Positions 1 to 24,885 of a stretch of DNA of 64,000 bases are shown in pieces. The stretch covers positions 1,977,501-2,041,500 of the forward strand of contig WPIO01000040.1 in assembly GCA_009760855.2 (NCBI GenBank). The letters run 5' to 3'. Source of the stretch: Cristatella mucedo (taxonomy: Eukaryota; Bryozoa; Phylactolaemata; Cristatellidae). The number at the start of each line of letters is the position of its first letter. Position 1 is the first letter of the stretch. A program made the position numbers and the translations under genes. The notes under the pieces are model-generated. The model did no database searches. It was not told the DNA's origin and saw only the letters and a program-made list of their open reading frames with translations.

Positions 1-394
1 AGAGGAGGGTATGCGTAAGTGAGTGCACAGCAAGCTGGCATTAATAATTATAATAACATAATGTTGTGAGTGCAGGTCTGCGAGTCTTGCTGAATAGCAA
101 AGGACTTAAAAAGAAAAGTCGCACTCAAAAGTACTTGACAGTGGTGTATTATCAACTCAAGTCCAGCCATTAACTCACACAGGAACTGTCTGTCGCTTTG
201 GACTCAGGAATGCTGAGCTCCGATTGGCTAGCATCGTAGCTCGAGCCTAGCAGCAGGAACACTTCGAAACTGATTTGCAAGCCAAGGTCGGGAGGAAACC
301 CACAGTCTCTCTCACACGACTCAATAAGGCGGCAGCGCTGCCATATGATGGGGTACACACTCACTCACATAACGATCGCTACAATTAGAATGAC

Positions 395-1135
395 CAAACA
401 TGCGTAAGCTCTCTCAGAGCACTTAATCTCTCACTAGGCACTTTAAATGTTGCATGGGAAGCACTGCAGCGTGGTTAGTAGATACATGCATCAGCACAAG
501 TAAGCATATAAGCACAGCACAAAGGACATTTTACATGGACCCAACAAATGCTGCGACCAGCAGGTGCATTTTCAGCATCTTTTTAAATGTCGAGTCAAAG
601 GATTTCGAGACGTCAGGCAGGAGTGAGTTCCCGGCTTTGGGAGTTTACAAATTGAAAGCGTGGTCTACAAAAGATTCGAGGTGCACACACACGAGGAAGA
701 GCTAGACTCCGATCTGACTCAAAGGAGGCAAGATCTGACTCAGAGGAGGCAAGATCTGACTCAGAGGAGGCAAGATCTGACTCAGAGGAGGCAAGATCTG
801 ACTCAGAGGAGGCAAGATCTGACTCAGAGGAGGCAAGATCTGACTCAGAGGAGCAGGCAACACGATGCCAAGCTGCTGCAGAGAAGCTCCGATGGATAGG
901 CTGGAGCCAGAGAATAAAGGGACACAAAAGTGAGTGACAAAACCTTAAAATGGATACGCTGTCTGATTGGCTGCCCGAGCAGGTCGGTGGGAAGTGATGT
1001 AACGTGGCAACTGCAACGTTCCGACAGACACGCCTGACTGTCGAGTTTTGCACCAGCTTTTGGCACCTAATTGCACAGGCCCTCAGACCTGAAAGCAGTG
1101 GGTTGCAGAAGTCGAGAGGGGACGTCACAAATGCA
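395..1135 (-). mobile_element. CR1/L2-like LINE 3' fragment with internal minisatellite
   Basis: Minus-strand translation shows the C-terminal reverse-transcriptase tail seen in the other copies here (HHFPPTCSGSQ..., LKSF, PKAGNS), followed by the shared 3' tail near 400-450. It is broken by frameshifts and interrupted by a 21-bp minisatellite at 711-853. Confidence 0.7.
711..853. repeat. 21-bp minisatellite, about 6.8 copies
   Basis: Unit GATCTGACTCAGAGGAGGCA plus A, nearly perfect. The period is a multiple of three, so several frames stay open; they are not genes. Confidence 0.95.
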
Positions 1136-1907
1136 TGGACCAGCTCTTGGATGTGACTGTTCCTGTCTAAGCAGGCCTGAATTTTTGCAATGCTATGCAG
1201 ATGAAAGTAGACAGACTCGGCTGTGGAGCTGGAACGCCTCGTGAAAAGGTCACTTTTAACAAGACACCTAGATTGCGTGCAGATGCTAAAGGAGATATGC
1301 TAACGGAGCCGCTTTCGAAGGATGCGTTTTTCAAAGTTCAGAGTTACACTAGGCTTGCACGCTGCTATTAAGTTGTTTCTCCCTGTCATTCGATTTGAGG
1401 CAGTTCGTTGCCATCCAAGTGCCGAATGTCAGCATCGCAGGCAGCAGCTTGGAGTTTAGAGAATTCGTCGCGCTGGAGGGCGGGGCTCCGCCTCCGCAGC
1501 CAAGCATCCACGTAGCTCTCGCCAGGCGGGAGACGCACAGTCTAGCCAAACCATTCCTGCACCCACATCCTGCCCTGTAGCAGCGCACGTGGGGGTGAGC
1601 GCCCCACGCCGCAGTGCACGCCTGCGGGTACAGCGAGCCGCTGCGCTGCGCAGCAGCAGCCGCGCTAGCAAGCAAGCGAGGAAACGCGCCTTGCGGGTCG
1701 CGGGACGCTGGGAGCGTCGGGCGCCGCTTCGAGCCACGACGCTCGGAAAGAGGCGGACTGCGCAGACTGTGCGGCGCAGCGACTGCGGCCACAGCAGCAC
1801 AGCGAGCCGTCGGCAGCGGAAGCCAGCGGGAACGGCGAGGAGGGGACGACAGCAGCAGCGACGTTGGCAACGGCGGCGGCGAGCGCGTGGCAACGGCGGC
1901 GGCACAC
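1136..1907. other. No gene seen; GUF1 intron with a CpG-rich part
   Basis: This stretch follows the last visible GUF1 exon. From about 1440 it is CpG-rich with many overlapping spurious frames. No peptide matching the next GUF1 segment is found, so that exon lies beyond the left edge. Confidence 0.6.
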
Positions 1908-14475
<12,568 letters not shown>

Positions 14476-15056
14476 CTTCAAAATGAAAGAAAAACGTGGA
14501 ATGACAGCAGCTGCTCACACCCATCAGGCTGACAAGCATTTCACATCTGGCCACGTCTAGCACACGCTTAGCTCGAGCACATCTGCCCTAGTGGCTAGGC
14601 CAAGTCGTACGAGGCAGCACCAGCACCGGCAGCAGCAGTTGCAGCAGTAGCAGCAGCTGCAGCAGCAGCAGCAGTGGTGTCCTAGAGCAGTCTGTGCAAT
14701 AGTAAATGGAAATCGAATCGGCAAAGAGCCGGCCTGACCAAAAAGACCAGCAAGCACAAATCCGGGTTCGGTAGTCCCTCTCCTCTTTCCGACGGCGCCG
14801 CAGCACAAGCTCGCCCCTAAGCTCGCTAAACAACTCGGCTTCTAGCATGGCTGCCTCGGACTCTAGCTGTCTCTGCTAGCAGACCGACCCAGTCGAAAGT
14901 GGCGGCAGAAACGGCACCCTCCCGAGGTGCGAGCTTGCTCCTGCACAGCAGGCCCTTCTCTCCAGCCTCTGGGCTAAAAAGGATGGGTGTGCTCCTCGGA
15001 TCAGGTGATGCGGAGCTGGCAACTGAAGTCAAGCAAACCTGCCATCACCAGTAGAA
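14476..15056. other. No gene assigned; sequence upstream of the first visible GUF1 exon
   Basis: It contains a short CAG run (about 14628-14675). A minus-strand ATG frame starts at 14848, with basic residues near its start, but it shows neither a clear presequence nor a donor in phase 0, so I did not join it to GUF1. Confidence 0.5.
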
Positions 15057-15232
15057 ACAGCAGCAGCCGAAGGAGCAGCAGCAGCAGCATTGGTAGCAGC
15101 ATCAGCATGAACAACAGAAGAAGCAGCATCAGCAGCAATAGCATTGGCAGCAGCATCGTCAGCGTTAGCAGCAGCAGCATCGAAGGCTGCAGCATCATCA
15201 GTAGCAGCAGTAGCAGCAGCAGCATCGGTAGC

Positions 15233-15278
<46 letters not shown>

Positions 15279-16460
15279 CAGCAGTAGCAGCAGCCGCAGC
15301 AGCAGCAGCAGCAGCAGCAGTAGCATCGGTAGCACCAGCAGTAGGATCGGTAGCAGCAGCAGCATCGGCAGCAGCAGCAGTAGCAGCAGTAGCAGCAGCA
15401 GCATCGGCAGCAGCAGCAGCAGTGGCAGCAGCAGCATCGGTAGCAGCAGCAGCAGTAGCAGCAGCATCGGTAGCATCAGCAGCAGTAGCAGCAGCAGCAT
15501 CAGCAGCAGCAGCATCGGTAGCAGCAGCAGCAGCGGCATCGGTAGCAGCAGCAGCAGTAGCAGCAGTAGCAGCAGCATCGGTAGCAGCAGCAGCAGCAGC
15601 ATCGGTAGCAGCATCGGTAGCACCAGCAGCAGCAGCGTCGGTAGCAGCAGCAGCAGTAGCAGCAGCAGCATCGGTAGCACCACCAGCAGCAGCATCGGTA
15701 GCAGCAGTAGCAGCAGCAGCATCGGCAACAGCAGCATCGGTAGCAGCAGCAGCAGTAGCAGCAGCAGCATCGGTAGCAGCAGCAGCAGTAGCAGCAGCAT
15801 CGGTAGCATCAGCAGCAGTAGCAGAAGCAGCAGCAGCATCGGCAGCAGCAGCATCTGTAGCAGCAGAAGCAGTAGCAGCAGTAGCAGCAGCATCGGCAGC
15901 AGTAGCAGCAGCAGCAGCGGCATCGGTAGCAGCAGTAGCAGCAGCAGCATCGGTAGCAGCAGCAGCAGTAGCAGCATCAGCATCGGTAGCACCAGCAGCA
16001 GCAGCAGCAGCAGTAGTAGCAGCGGCATCGGTAGCAGCAGCAGCAGTAGCAGCAGCAGCACCAGCAGCAGCACCAGCAGCAGCAGCATCGGTAGCAGCAG
16101 TAGCAGCAGCAGCATCGGCAGCAGCAGCATCGGTAGCACCAGCAGCAGTAGCATCAGCAGCAGCATCGGTAGCACCAGCAGCAGCGGCATCGGTAGCAGC
16201 AGCAGCAGTAGCAGCAGTAGCAGCAGCATCGGTAGCAGCAGCAGCAGCAGTAGCAGCAGCATCGGTAGCAGCATCGGTAGCACCAGCAGCAGCAGCGTCG
16301 GTAGCAGCAGCAGCAGCAGCATCGGTAGCACCAGCAGCAGCAGCATCGGTAGCAGCAGTAGCAGCAGCAGCATCGGCAACAGCCGCATCGGTAGCAGCAG
16401 CAGCAGTAGCAGCAGCAGCATCGGTAGCAGCAGCAGCAGTAGCAGCAGCATCGGTAGCAT

Positions 16461-16492
<32 letters not shown>

Positions 16493-17925
16493 TCGGCAGC
16501 AGCAGCATCTGTAGCAGCAGAAGCAGTAGCATCGGTAGCAGCAGCAGCATCGGTAGCAGCAGCAGCAGCAGCATCGGTAGCACCAGCAGCATCGGCATCG
16601 GTAGCAGCAGCAGCAGCAGCAGCAGCATCGGCAGCAGCAGCATCGGTAGCATCAGCAGCAGTAGCAGCAGCAGCATCGGCAGCAGCAGCACCGGTAGCAC
16701 CAGCAGCAGCAGCATCGGTAGCACCAGCAGCAGCGGCATCGGTAGCACCAGCAGCAGTAGCAGCAGCAGCATCGGCAGCAGCAGCATCGGTAGCACCAGC
16801 AGCAGCGGCATCGGTAGCAGCAGTAGCAGCATCGGCAGCAGAAGCACCAGCAGCAGTGGCATCGGTAGCACCAGCAGCAGCTGCATCGGTAGCACCAGCA
16901 GCAGCTGCATCGGTAGCACCAGCAGCAGCAGTAGCAGCAGTAGCAGCAGCAGCGGCAGCAGCAGCATCGGTAGCAGCAGTAGCAGCAGCATAGGCAGCAG
17001 CAGCAGTAGCGGCAGTAGCAGCAGCAGCAGTAGCATCAGCAGCAGCATCGGTAGCACCAGCAGCAGCGGCATCGGTAGCAGCAGCAGCAGTAGAAGCAGT
17101 AGCAGCAGTAGCAGCAGCATCGGTAGCAGCACCAGCAGCAGTAGCAGCAGCATCGGTAGCAGCAGTAGCAGCAGCAGCATCGGTAGCACCAGCACCAGCA
17201 GCATCGGTAGCAGCAGTAGCAGCAGCACCATCGGCAACAGCAGCATCGGTAGCAGCAGCAGCAGTAGCAGCAGCAGCATCGGTAGCAGCAGCAGCAGTAG
17301 CAGCAGCATCGGTAGCATCAGCAGCAGTAGCAGCAGCAGCAGCAGCATCGGTAGCAGCAGCATCTGTAGCAGCAGAAGCAGTAGCAGCAGCATCGGCAGC
17401 AGTAGCAGCAGCAGCAGCGGCATCGGTAGCAGCAGCAGCAGTAGCAGCAGCAGCATCGGTAGCAGTAGCAGCAGTAGCAGCAGTAGCAGCATCAGCATCG
17501 GTAGCACCAGCAGCAGCAGCAGCAGCAGTAGTAGCAGCGGCATCGGTAGCAGCAGCAGCAGTAGCAGCAGCAGCACCAGCAGCAGCACCAGCAGCAGCAG
17601 CATCGGTAGCAGCAGTAGCAGCAGCAGCATCGGCAGCAGCAGCATCGGTAGCACCAGCAGCAGTAGCATCAGCAGCAGCATCGGTAGCACCAGCAGCAGC
17701 GGCATCGGTAGCAGCAGCAGCAGTAGAAGCAGTAGCAGCAGCATCGGTAGCAGCAGCAGCAGCAGTAGCAGCAGCATCGGTAGCAGCAGCATCGGTAGCA
17801 GCAGCATCGGTAGCAGCGTCGGTAGCAGCAGCAGCAGTAGCAGCAGCAGCATCGGTAGCACCAGCAGCATCGGTAGCAGCAGTAGCAGCAGCGGCATCGG
17901 TAGCAGCAGAAGCAGGAGCAGCATC
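15057..17925. repeat. Giant AGC/GCT trinucleotide array with higher-order structure
   Basis: About 2.9 kb consists almost wholly of AGC-type triplets with spaced variants (ATC, GGT, ACC, AGT). The rare variant ATCTGTAG recurs at 15853, 16507 and 17362, marking larger duplicated segments 654 and 855 nt apart, both multiples of three. Because units stay in register, long frames are open on both strands: minus 17982-15001, with Ala/Thr/Asp; another minus frame, Leu/Met/Pro; and plus 14987-16993, mainly Ala/Ser/Val. None has the features of a normal protein. The array lies upstream of the first visible GUF1 exon and may be in its first intron. On the GUF1 sense strand it reads as GCT/CTG repeats. 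Confidence 0.95.
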
Positions 17926-19096
17926 AGAAGCCCCTCCTCCCCCCTTTACACAGCCAACAAGCAACTTTGTGCAGAGAAGCATCTGCAGCCATCGAGTTGC
18001 TCTGGCTCAGTTGAACAACTGGGCTAACCGCTCGGCAAACAAGAGTGGCCTAAAAATAACAGTCCCCACTGACCCTCCACCTCCGCCTCAGCTACAGCTG
18101 CACCTAGCCACAGAAGGTAGCCTCAGAAAATGGCTACCGACAGCCTCGTTTTGCAGCAGAGGCACGTCGAGGATGGGCAAAGGTCGCGCCAAACATGCAG
18201 AGCACATGGCACACGCAGCACACCGGCGCAGCTCTCACCTGAGCCGAGCGACTGTTGTGGCTGCGCCTACAACGGAGATCGAGCTATGCGCTTCACCATT
18301 CCAAAAACGGCGCCACTCGTCGGGGCAACCCTCGAAGCTCTCATCCAATCGTCAGCTCGGGATCCAAACGAGCGACGCGATGGTCGCGAATCGCTTCCCC
18401 TACCGCCTTTTGCTCAGCAAAAGCTGCGCGACAGCCGCGCCCTGGAATGCACTGCACAGCCGAACGGATGCCGCGCCTCCGCCGATGGGAGCAGCTCTGC
18501 CGATGGGAAACAGCCGGCAGGTGGCAGCAGCAGCAGACGGTGGTGAGCAGGCAGCTGCAGCAGGTGCCTGCTCAGCTGGACTGTTGGGCACGGTTGGGCT
18601 GGGTCGGGCAGGCAGTTGCCCCATTAGGCATCTGATTCCCAAGCAGTCGGATGCCTCTACCTATTGGCGCTGCTTCCACAGCAAGAGGGCTTATATGTGT
18701 AGATATACAAAGTAGCCAGCCGGACCAAGGTCAAGGACTCATTCATACGTTCGACCCGATCAGCAACCGTGGTCGGAGGAACCACAGCCGGGCAGACGAC
18801 AGCTCATACCCACAACCAAGCGTCTACCCCTACCCCCTCAAGCGTTGTCTTTACACCTGCTTGCAGGCCCTCGGGAATGGCATTCTAGGGACATCATATC
18901 AAAGCACGGCAAGTAATAAGCTGATTATACCAGAATATGCAGGATGGCACAAAAGGCAAAGGAACAAGATCACGTGAAATAAAATGCAACTGCTGCTAAA
19001 GTGGAAGCATTTTATTTATACTTTTATTTCATTATATTTAAGCAATTCTAGTGGAAGGCGCTATCGAAGCCCGATGAATGATGCCACCATGCATGA
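17926..19096. other. No gene assigned; partly CpG-rich
   Basis: About 18050-18640 is GC- and CpG-rich, with an unrecognised plus-strand ATG frame of 138 codons at 18130-18546. It could be a CpG-island promoter for GUF1 on the minus strand (inference). The remainder is AT-richer with nothing visible. Confidence 0.4.
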
Positions 19097-19168
19097 CTGA
19101 AAGAAGACAACTGTATCTTGTAATGTAATGCAATGTATCTCCGTCAGTAACTCCACAAAGTCATAACC

Positions 19169-20855
19169 AGCACTAATGATTTAGCCAACAGCAGTAAGGT
19201 TTGGTGATTCAACAGCCTCTGCTATACGGCGGCAGAAGATTCTTTGCGGCTTTCGCCCAGCTTCGCTTGCAGTTGACAATAAAGAATCGCTGCACGACTC
19301 GAACCTAAGGCCTAGGTTCGGAAGTGCAAGCGCCATATCCAAAGTCTACAAGCACAGACATCCAGAGACTATCCACTCGTCCTATCGACGCGGTGCTAGC
19401 GACGGATGCTTATGATCGCATGACTCGCTGGAGGAGCGGTCACCTCAAACACTCGCTCGCATTGCTGCCAATCAGCATCGCCGTCGCGCTCTTCACCAAT
19501 ACGTCACTGGGCCGTGATAGCCCAGGAGGTAAGCTGCTCACTTTTCACGACAGTTGGACGATCCTTTACTTTCAACTGCAAGCGGAACTGAAAGCCAATA
19601 AAGCTCTTCTGACGCAATGCAAATGAGGCTGTTAAATCAGCTGAGATTTCCTTTTGCGACACGGGCATGTCTTCGCGCCGTCGTCGTTGTTTTACAGCCG
19701 CTACCACTTTAATCAGAACTCATCAGTCCAGAGTGTAGTCCGATTGCATGCGGGCTGGTACCGCTCCTTTCCTCAACCCTGGTGGGGCATCCCCGAGAGG
19801 GGCCTGTGCCCAGCTGTAGTCAGCTTCTAATGAGGCGTTGAGACAGGCCGATAACCCGCTGGTGAACAGACGGTGGATTCACCATCGGGGGTCGGCGAAG
19901 GGACAGCCAGGGTCGAGGAGGGGAGTCGAGCGAGAGCAGGGGCCGAGGGGAGCCGTGCGCTCTTCGGCTCCGTGCGTTGGTATCAAACTGTCGGTGTTGG
20001 GCATCGGCTGGCTCTCCGATGGGCGAACCAAACTACACAGAGGACTCGATTTGTTGGCTTACCATCGTGCGTCAGCCAACTGCCAGTTAGTCCCAGAATT
20101 CCCCGGACCTCCTTCGCCGGTTGTTCAGCAGACCGACGCCATTGCTGTACGGGCCGCAGACCATCTCTAGCGGCTACGTACATCATCGCCGCCTGCTCTT
20201 TCAGCGCTCGTGCACGAGGACGGCGTCACGTGCAGCTGCAAGGACGAGCAGCTGGATAGGCTCTGATCTTTAGGCAGCAGAGAATGCTTTAATCCTCCGG
20301 CATCGTATTTAACACATGCCCTGCTGGCGACGCAGTATCAATCGTCTCCTTACGAATCGCCTTCCGGAGTGACCGGCGGCGCGAGATCATAGTCTTAATC
20401 GAGATCGAACTTCGAGTTACACCCGGTTCTTGCAAAGCCATTAAAAATGACAGAAATCCTTCGCTGCTATGGGCATGTACGTTTCTTATTCAGGGCTTCG
20501 CCCGTACATACAGAGAAAGCTGCATGCAAAGTCGGCCGCCGGCAATCGCTATAGAGAGATCGGATAAAAGCAACAGTAGATTAATATGGACACACACCTT
20601 ATATGTACTTTTTTTGCGTGTAGAGCGCGATCAAGCAGCACTCGCATCACGCGCGTGCACTGCCAGGTACTCATTTCTTCCGACAGCCACCCTTCGTGGG
20701 TGCGGCCATTGCTGAAGTGTAGCCTTGAACTTGGCTGTCAAGGTTGCCTTGCCCATCAGCGCAGGTGGCTGGTGGGGTGGGAGGAGCTCGCGGACATTTA
20801 CCACAGCGGACAATGGCCACAGATTCCGGAAGTAGCATACTTCCGTTTCCGAAAA
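19169..20855 (+). repeat. 1,687-bp duplicated block, copy A
   Basis: This block recurs at 30005-31691 at a constant offset of 10,836 bases, and I found no difference on reading. It begins inside a tRNA-derived SINE in minus orientation (about 19195-19320) and contains a second, partial SINE in plus orientation (about 19548-19660). The rest encodes nothing recognisable. Weak homology with the other copy continues left of the block (about 19097-19122). Confidence 0.9.
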
Positions 20856-22190
20856 ACTTTCGTCTGCGCAGTGTATTCCAAATATTCAGAGTTATAAAAC
20901 TGATATTAGTCATAGCTGGATGTTATGCGAATTTATTAGTCTTAACTATGCCAGCAGAACCCAGTTTGGCCAGCGATGGCCCACGACAAACCCTGATATT
21001 TCAGCAACCCCGTCGCACATATTTATTAAAATTGCATAGAAATTTAGCGTATATGATAATGCAGTGAAAAACTGTCTGTATTGTTTCAAGTGCAAGACAG
21101 TCTGCTTAAAAGGCGCCGTGCAGCCGATGGCAGCAACGTTCGTTGGCCCGTCCCCATGCAGGACCAGTTTTGCCGATTTCACTCGGAATTGCACAATGTG
21201 TGAACACAGATAAGCAATTATTATTACGACGAGTTCTGTGGCATCATTAAATTCATGCAAAAGTCAAAATAGGCTCTTTTCGTGAATTGAAACCGCGTGT
21301 ATTTGCAAAGACTTCCGTCCGACCTTCGCCTCGTTCCTGGTTCCGTCTTCCGGGCTGGCAGACAGCGTCTGTCGTGGCTCGAATTGAGCGCACAAACGGT
21401 CGTAATACCTCACATTTCTCGTGAATAACTATTAAGATGCGTCCATATGAATGCTTTACAAAATACGCGAGCTCTTGTTTTTGTTTTTTGTTTTCATTTG
21501 CAGAACGATATTTGTACGGTCAGTGCGGCCGTGCCAGCTGGATGTTGTACTTCTCTCCTTCACACGTGTCTAGGTTTTGGCTTCCGCACGCGACAAGATG
21601 GCAGCAGTAGGCCCTCTATTGTATTTGTCCGACTGCGCCGAAAGTCCGCACGCTCGCTCGTAGCGAAGCTTTTCTCGCGACTCGCCGCCCGCATTCCCGT
21701 ATGACCGCCGCGTCACGCAGGCGTTCGTTAAAAAAAATTAAACGGAGGCTTCTTGCCGTTGTGGTAGCATATCATTTCGGCGCTTTCTTGACGTAGGCAA
21801 TCGACCATCTTGGATTTTAGGGACCGCGCTTGTGTCAAAGATTGGGACTGAGTGGACGGGCGCAACTTGCGCGTTATGTTGGCACCGACGGTGGCTGATG
21901 CTTAAATACCTTTTCCATGGTAATATGACAGTCGTTGCCTTCATTTACAACAGCGGGCTGGTGTAAAATAAACACTAGGACAGCTCTTCTATCGTCATTT
22001 AAGACAAAAAAGTGTCGTCCTGTTGAGCCTGATACGTTCGAGTTCATCCATGATTACATGCAGGCTTGTGCATACGCTTGCCTGTGCGTGTTTGTAAGTG
22101 AACTTGCCGATGAATAAGTAAGTGTCGGAGCCTAACGTTCAGCCTGCAGTAACTGTTCTCATATAGACTACGAGCAGTGCACACAACAGT

Positions 22191-22228
<38 letters not shown>

Positions 22229-22250
22229 ACATACGCAAGCTATGCTCGCA
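20856..22250. other. No gene assigned; AT-richer unique sequence
   Basis: Unique DNA present in unit 1 of the tandem duplication but absent from unit 2. Two YY1-like sites lie near 21594 (AAGATGGC) and 21802 (reverse of AAGATGGTCG), and a CA run at about 22190-22230. A short coding-looking plus-strand stretch, 21935-22117, has no recognised relatives. Confidence 0.45.
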
Positions 22251-22252
22251 CT

Positions 22253-23150
22253 CACAAACGCTCTGACTGCCAACGACCGCCGCCGCCGCCGCTGAGCAGA
22301 GGGCCTGAAAACTTGTGCGGACGTTCCAATGGTTTCATGATTTGCTCTTGGAAGCCGCGCATGAACTGAGCAAAGCCGTGGTGTTCTTCATCCTTATATG
22401 GCAGCACAGTTAGTAGGTATCGAGTCGTTACCGCAGTTGGCATGGTCGTTTGTAGCTCCGACATGTTAGTGATGTACATACGGGAGCTTTTCTGTAAATG
22501 TTGCTCAGACTTATAAATACTACAATTCGCGATTGCAAGGATAATTAGTAGTCACTCTTACATAAAGCACACATATAAACCATCGAAATTGCAACAGCTC
22601 CATGTCTCTTAACTGAAGTGTCCTTGGCCGTCAGTAGACAGTTTTCTCGACGAGCATTTCCGGTCAATAGATCCGGAGAGTACTTACCATATTCGCTTGA
22701 CGGGTACCGCCGTCGCACCTGACCTCATTTCGCAGCGTTACGGGCACCAGTAAAGGAAAAAGTGTAACCGGCATCGACTGCAGGAAACCGATGCCTGCAT
22801 CTAACAATTGTTTTGTGTGAATTGTAGGAACATTCGGCTTAGGCATCTCATCCAGCCTCTAGTCTTCCCCACGAGCGTGACCTCCGCTGTACATGCAGAC
22901 ATTGATTGGTTGGAGGTGTTTGCTGCATAGCAAGCCATTTCACATGTATTGGCAAATGTATTGACGATTTGATGCATACACCTGTGAGCCAATCGTATCT
23001 CTAATAATGCGCTTTTCGGGGGTCTATGACGCACTATGTATTTACGGTGAGACGCGTACACGCTATTGCTGGTCGTCCTGTTTTTTTTTAGCAAATCCGT
23101 GTATCTTACCTGCTCACTAGTGGTAATATCAAAATTGCAACACATATCTG
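22253..23150 (-). other. Possible minus-strand exons of an unrecognised gene or old element
   Basis: Two minus-strand stretches look protein-like rather than repetitive. One is 22846-22686, ending at a perfect donor (ATG then GTAAGTAC). The other is about 22490-22253, following TTTACAG and ending either at a stop or at GTGAGTGC. A third, about 23142-23113, ends at CAG/GTAAGA. I do not recognise any domain, and the joins are not proven. It could be a degraded transposable element. Confidence 0.25.
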
Positions 23151-23186
23151 CCGACCGGTTCACTAATTAAAAGAAGTATTTTAGAT

Positions 23187-23674
23187 GTGCACATAAGCAC
23201 TTCATTCTTTGGCTCCAGCCTATCTCTCAGACATACTCCCCCATCAGGCCAAGCATCGTACCACCCGCTTTTCGCAATCCGACAGTCTACGAATACCCCG
23301 TACAAACCTCAAATCCTTTGGAACTGTGCATTTAGTTCGTATGCTCCCAAAGCCTGGAACTCCCCCCCCCAACCTGCGTCAGAACATCCCCTGACCTGAC
23401 CAAATTTAAAAAGAATTTGAAAACACACCTATTTAGGACAGCATTTAGTTGGTCCCTGTGATTCGTCCTAGATGTGCTTATGCGTGCTGACACTGTGCTT
23501 GCTGCCACTAACCACATTTGCATGCTGACCCTGTGCATGTTACCCCTAACCATGTTATTCATTTTGTTTGTATATCAAGCATGATTTTACTCACCATTCA
23601 ATTGCATTTCCCTTTGCAGCAAATGTAAAGCGCCTAGAGAGAGATCAAGTTCTCTGAGGGTGCTTTATCAAGTG

Positions 23675-23711
<37 letters not shown>

Positions 23712-23712
23712 A
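23187..23712 (+). mobile_element. CR1/L2-like LINE 3' end
   Basis: Carries the same reverse-transcriptase tail peptides as 6855-7426 (LAPAYLSDILP, YAPKAWNS), the shared 3' tail and a long ATT repeat. It is 5'-truncated and broken by a run of nine or more C. Confidence 0.85.
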
Positions 23713-23844
23713 GCCTCTAACTTGTGCACTCGTAACAGGTATTGACTAATTTACAGAAATGTCATAGGATTTGACTATATGGCTGGTGGCGAGATTGAGT
23801 GGAGACTAGACAGAATGAGAAAACAGAGAGAGTTGAGAGAGAGC

Positions 23845-23892
23845 ATTGAACGAGAGAGAGACAGACAGACAGATAGACAGAGGGAGACAGAC

Positions 23893-23989
<97 letters not shown>

Positions 23990-24026
23990 CAGAGAGAGAC
24001 AGAGACAGAGACAGAGACAGAGAGAC

Positions 24027-24059
<33 letters not shown>

Positions 24060-24125
24060 GAGAGATAGAGCGAGAGAGACAGACAGACAGACAGATAGAC
24101 AGAGGGAGCAACAGCTCCATGACTG

Positions 24126-24194
<69 letters not shown>

Positions 24195-24295
24195 AGGAAA
24201 TAGAATGATAAGAGTGATCATTGAGAGGGAGAGCATTGGGAGAGACCGAGAGCATTGAGATAGATATAGAGTGAAAGAGAGAGAGTGAGAGCATT

Positions 24296-24372
<77 letters not shown>

Positions 24373-24465
24373 TGAGCAAGGGAAAAGAGGGAGATGTTTG
24401 AAAAAGGAGAGAGACAGGAATAGAGAGATGGAGAAGAATAGAGAAGAGAGAAAAAATAGAGGTGC
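23845..24465. repeat. GA/GACA microsatellite complex
   Basis: Several hundred bases of GA repeats with GACA variants, purines on the plus strand, broken by short unique pieces. Part of the insertion that separates copy A from ShK copy 1. Confidence 0.95.
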
Positions 24466-24756
24466 GAGTAGGTAGAGCCGAAGGCCTTGGTGACTTCGCT
24501 GGGTGAACTTGCTTCTCCCGTATGCGCAGTCGTAATCCCCTGCTCCGTAGGCGGCAGGATCTGTGTGGCACTTCTGGGGGAGCATCGCTATCTCGCTCTC
24601 GCTGCGCTTTGACTTCAGCCAGAGCACATAACGGACGGAAGGAAAGAGCGCTCGAGCTGCCGAGAAGCGGCCGAGCCTCGAGCCAAGCTCGAACCATCAC
24701 TCTGCGATCCTTCCGACCGAAGCCGGGCCAGACATGCTAAGGACAGAGGCGGCAGC

Positions 24757-24885
24757 GTGCCACGCCCTTGGTGCCACGCCCTAGATTCCCACGCCCAATT
24801 CCCACACCCGCAATGCCACGCCCTCGGTACCACGCCCTATGTGCCACGCCCTGTGTGCCACGCCCTCGGTGCCACGCCTCGGTGC
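24757..24885. repeat. About 14-bp minisatellite (GCCACGCCCT motif)
   Basis: Imperfect tandem units of GTGCCACGCCCTCG, about nine copies, 0.2 kb beyond the end of the ShK copy 1 transcript. Confidence 0.85.

Noticed and set aside
18400-18624. Presequence exon of GUF1 at 18624-18400 (minus)
   Set aside because: Composition is Ala/Arg/Ser-rich, but I found no good donor in phase 0 to join the first visible exon.
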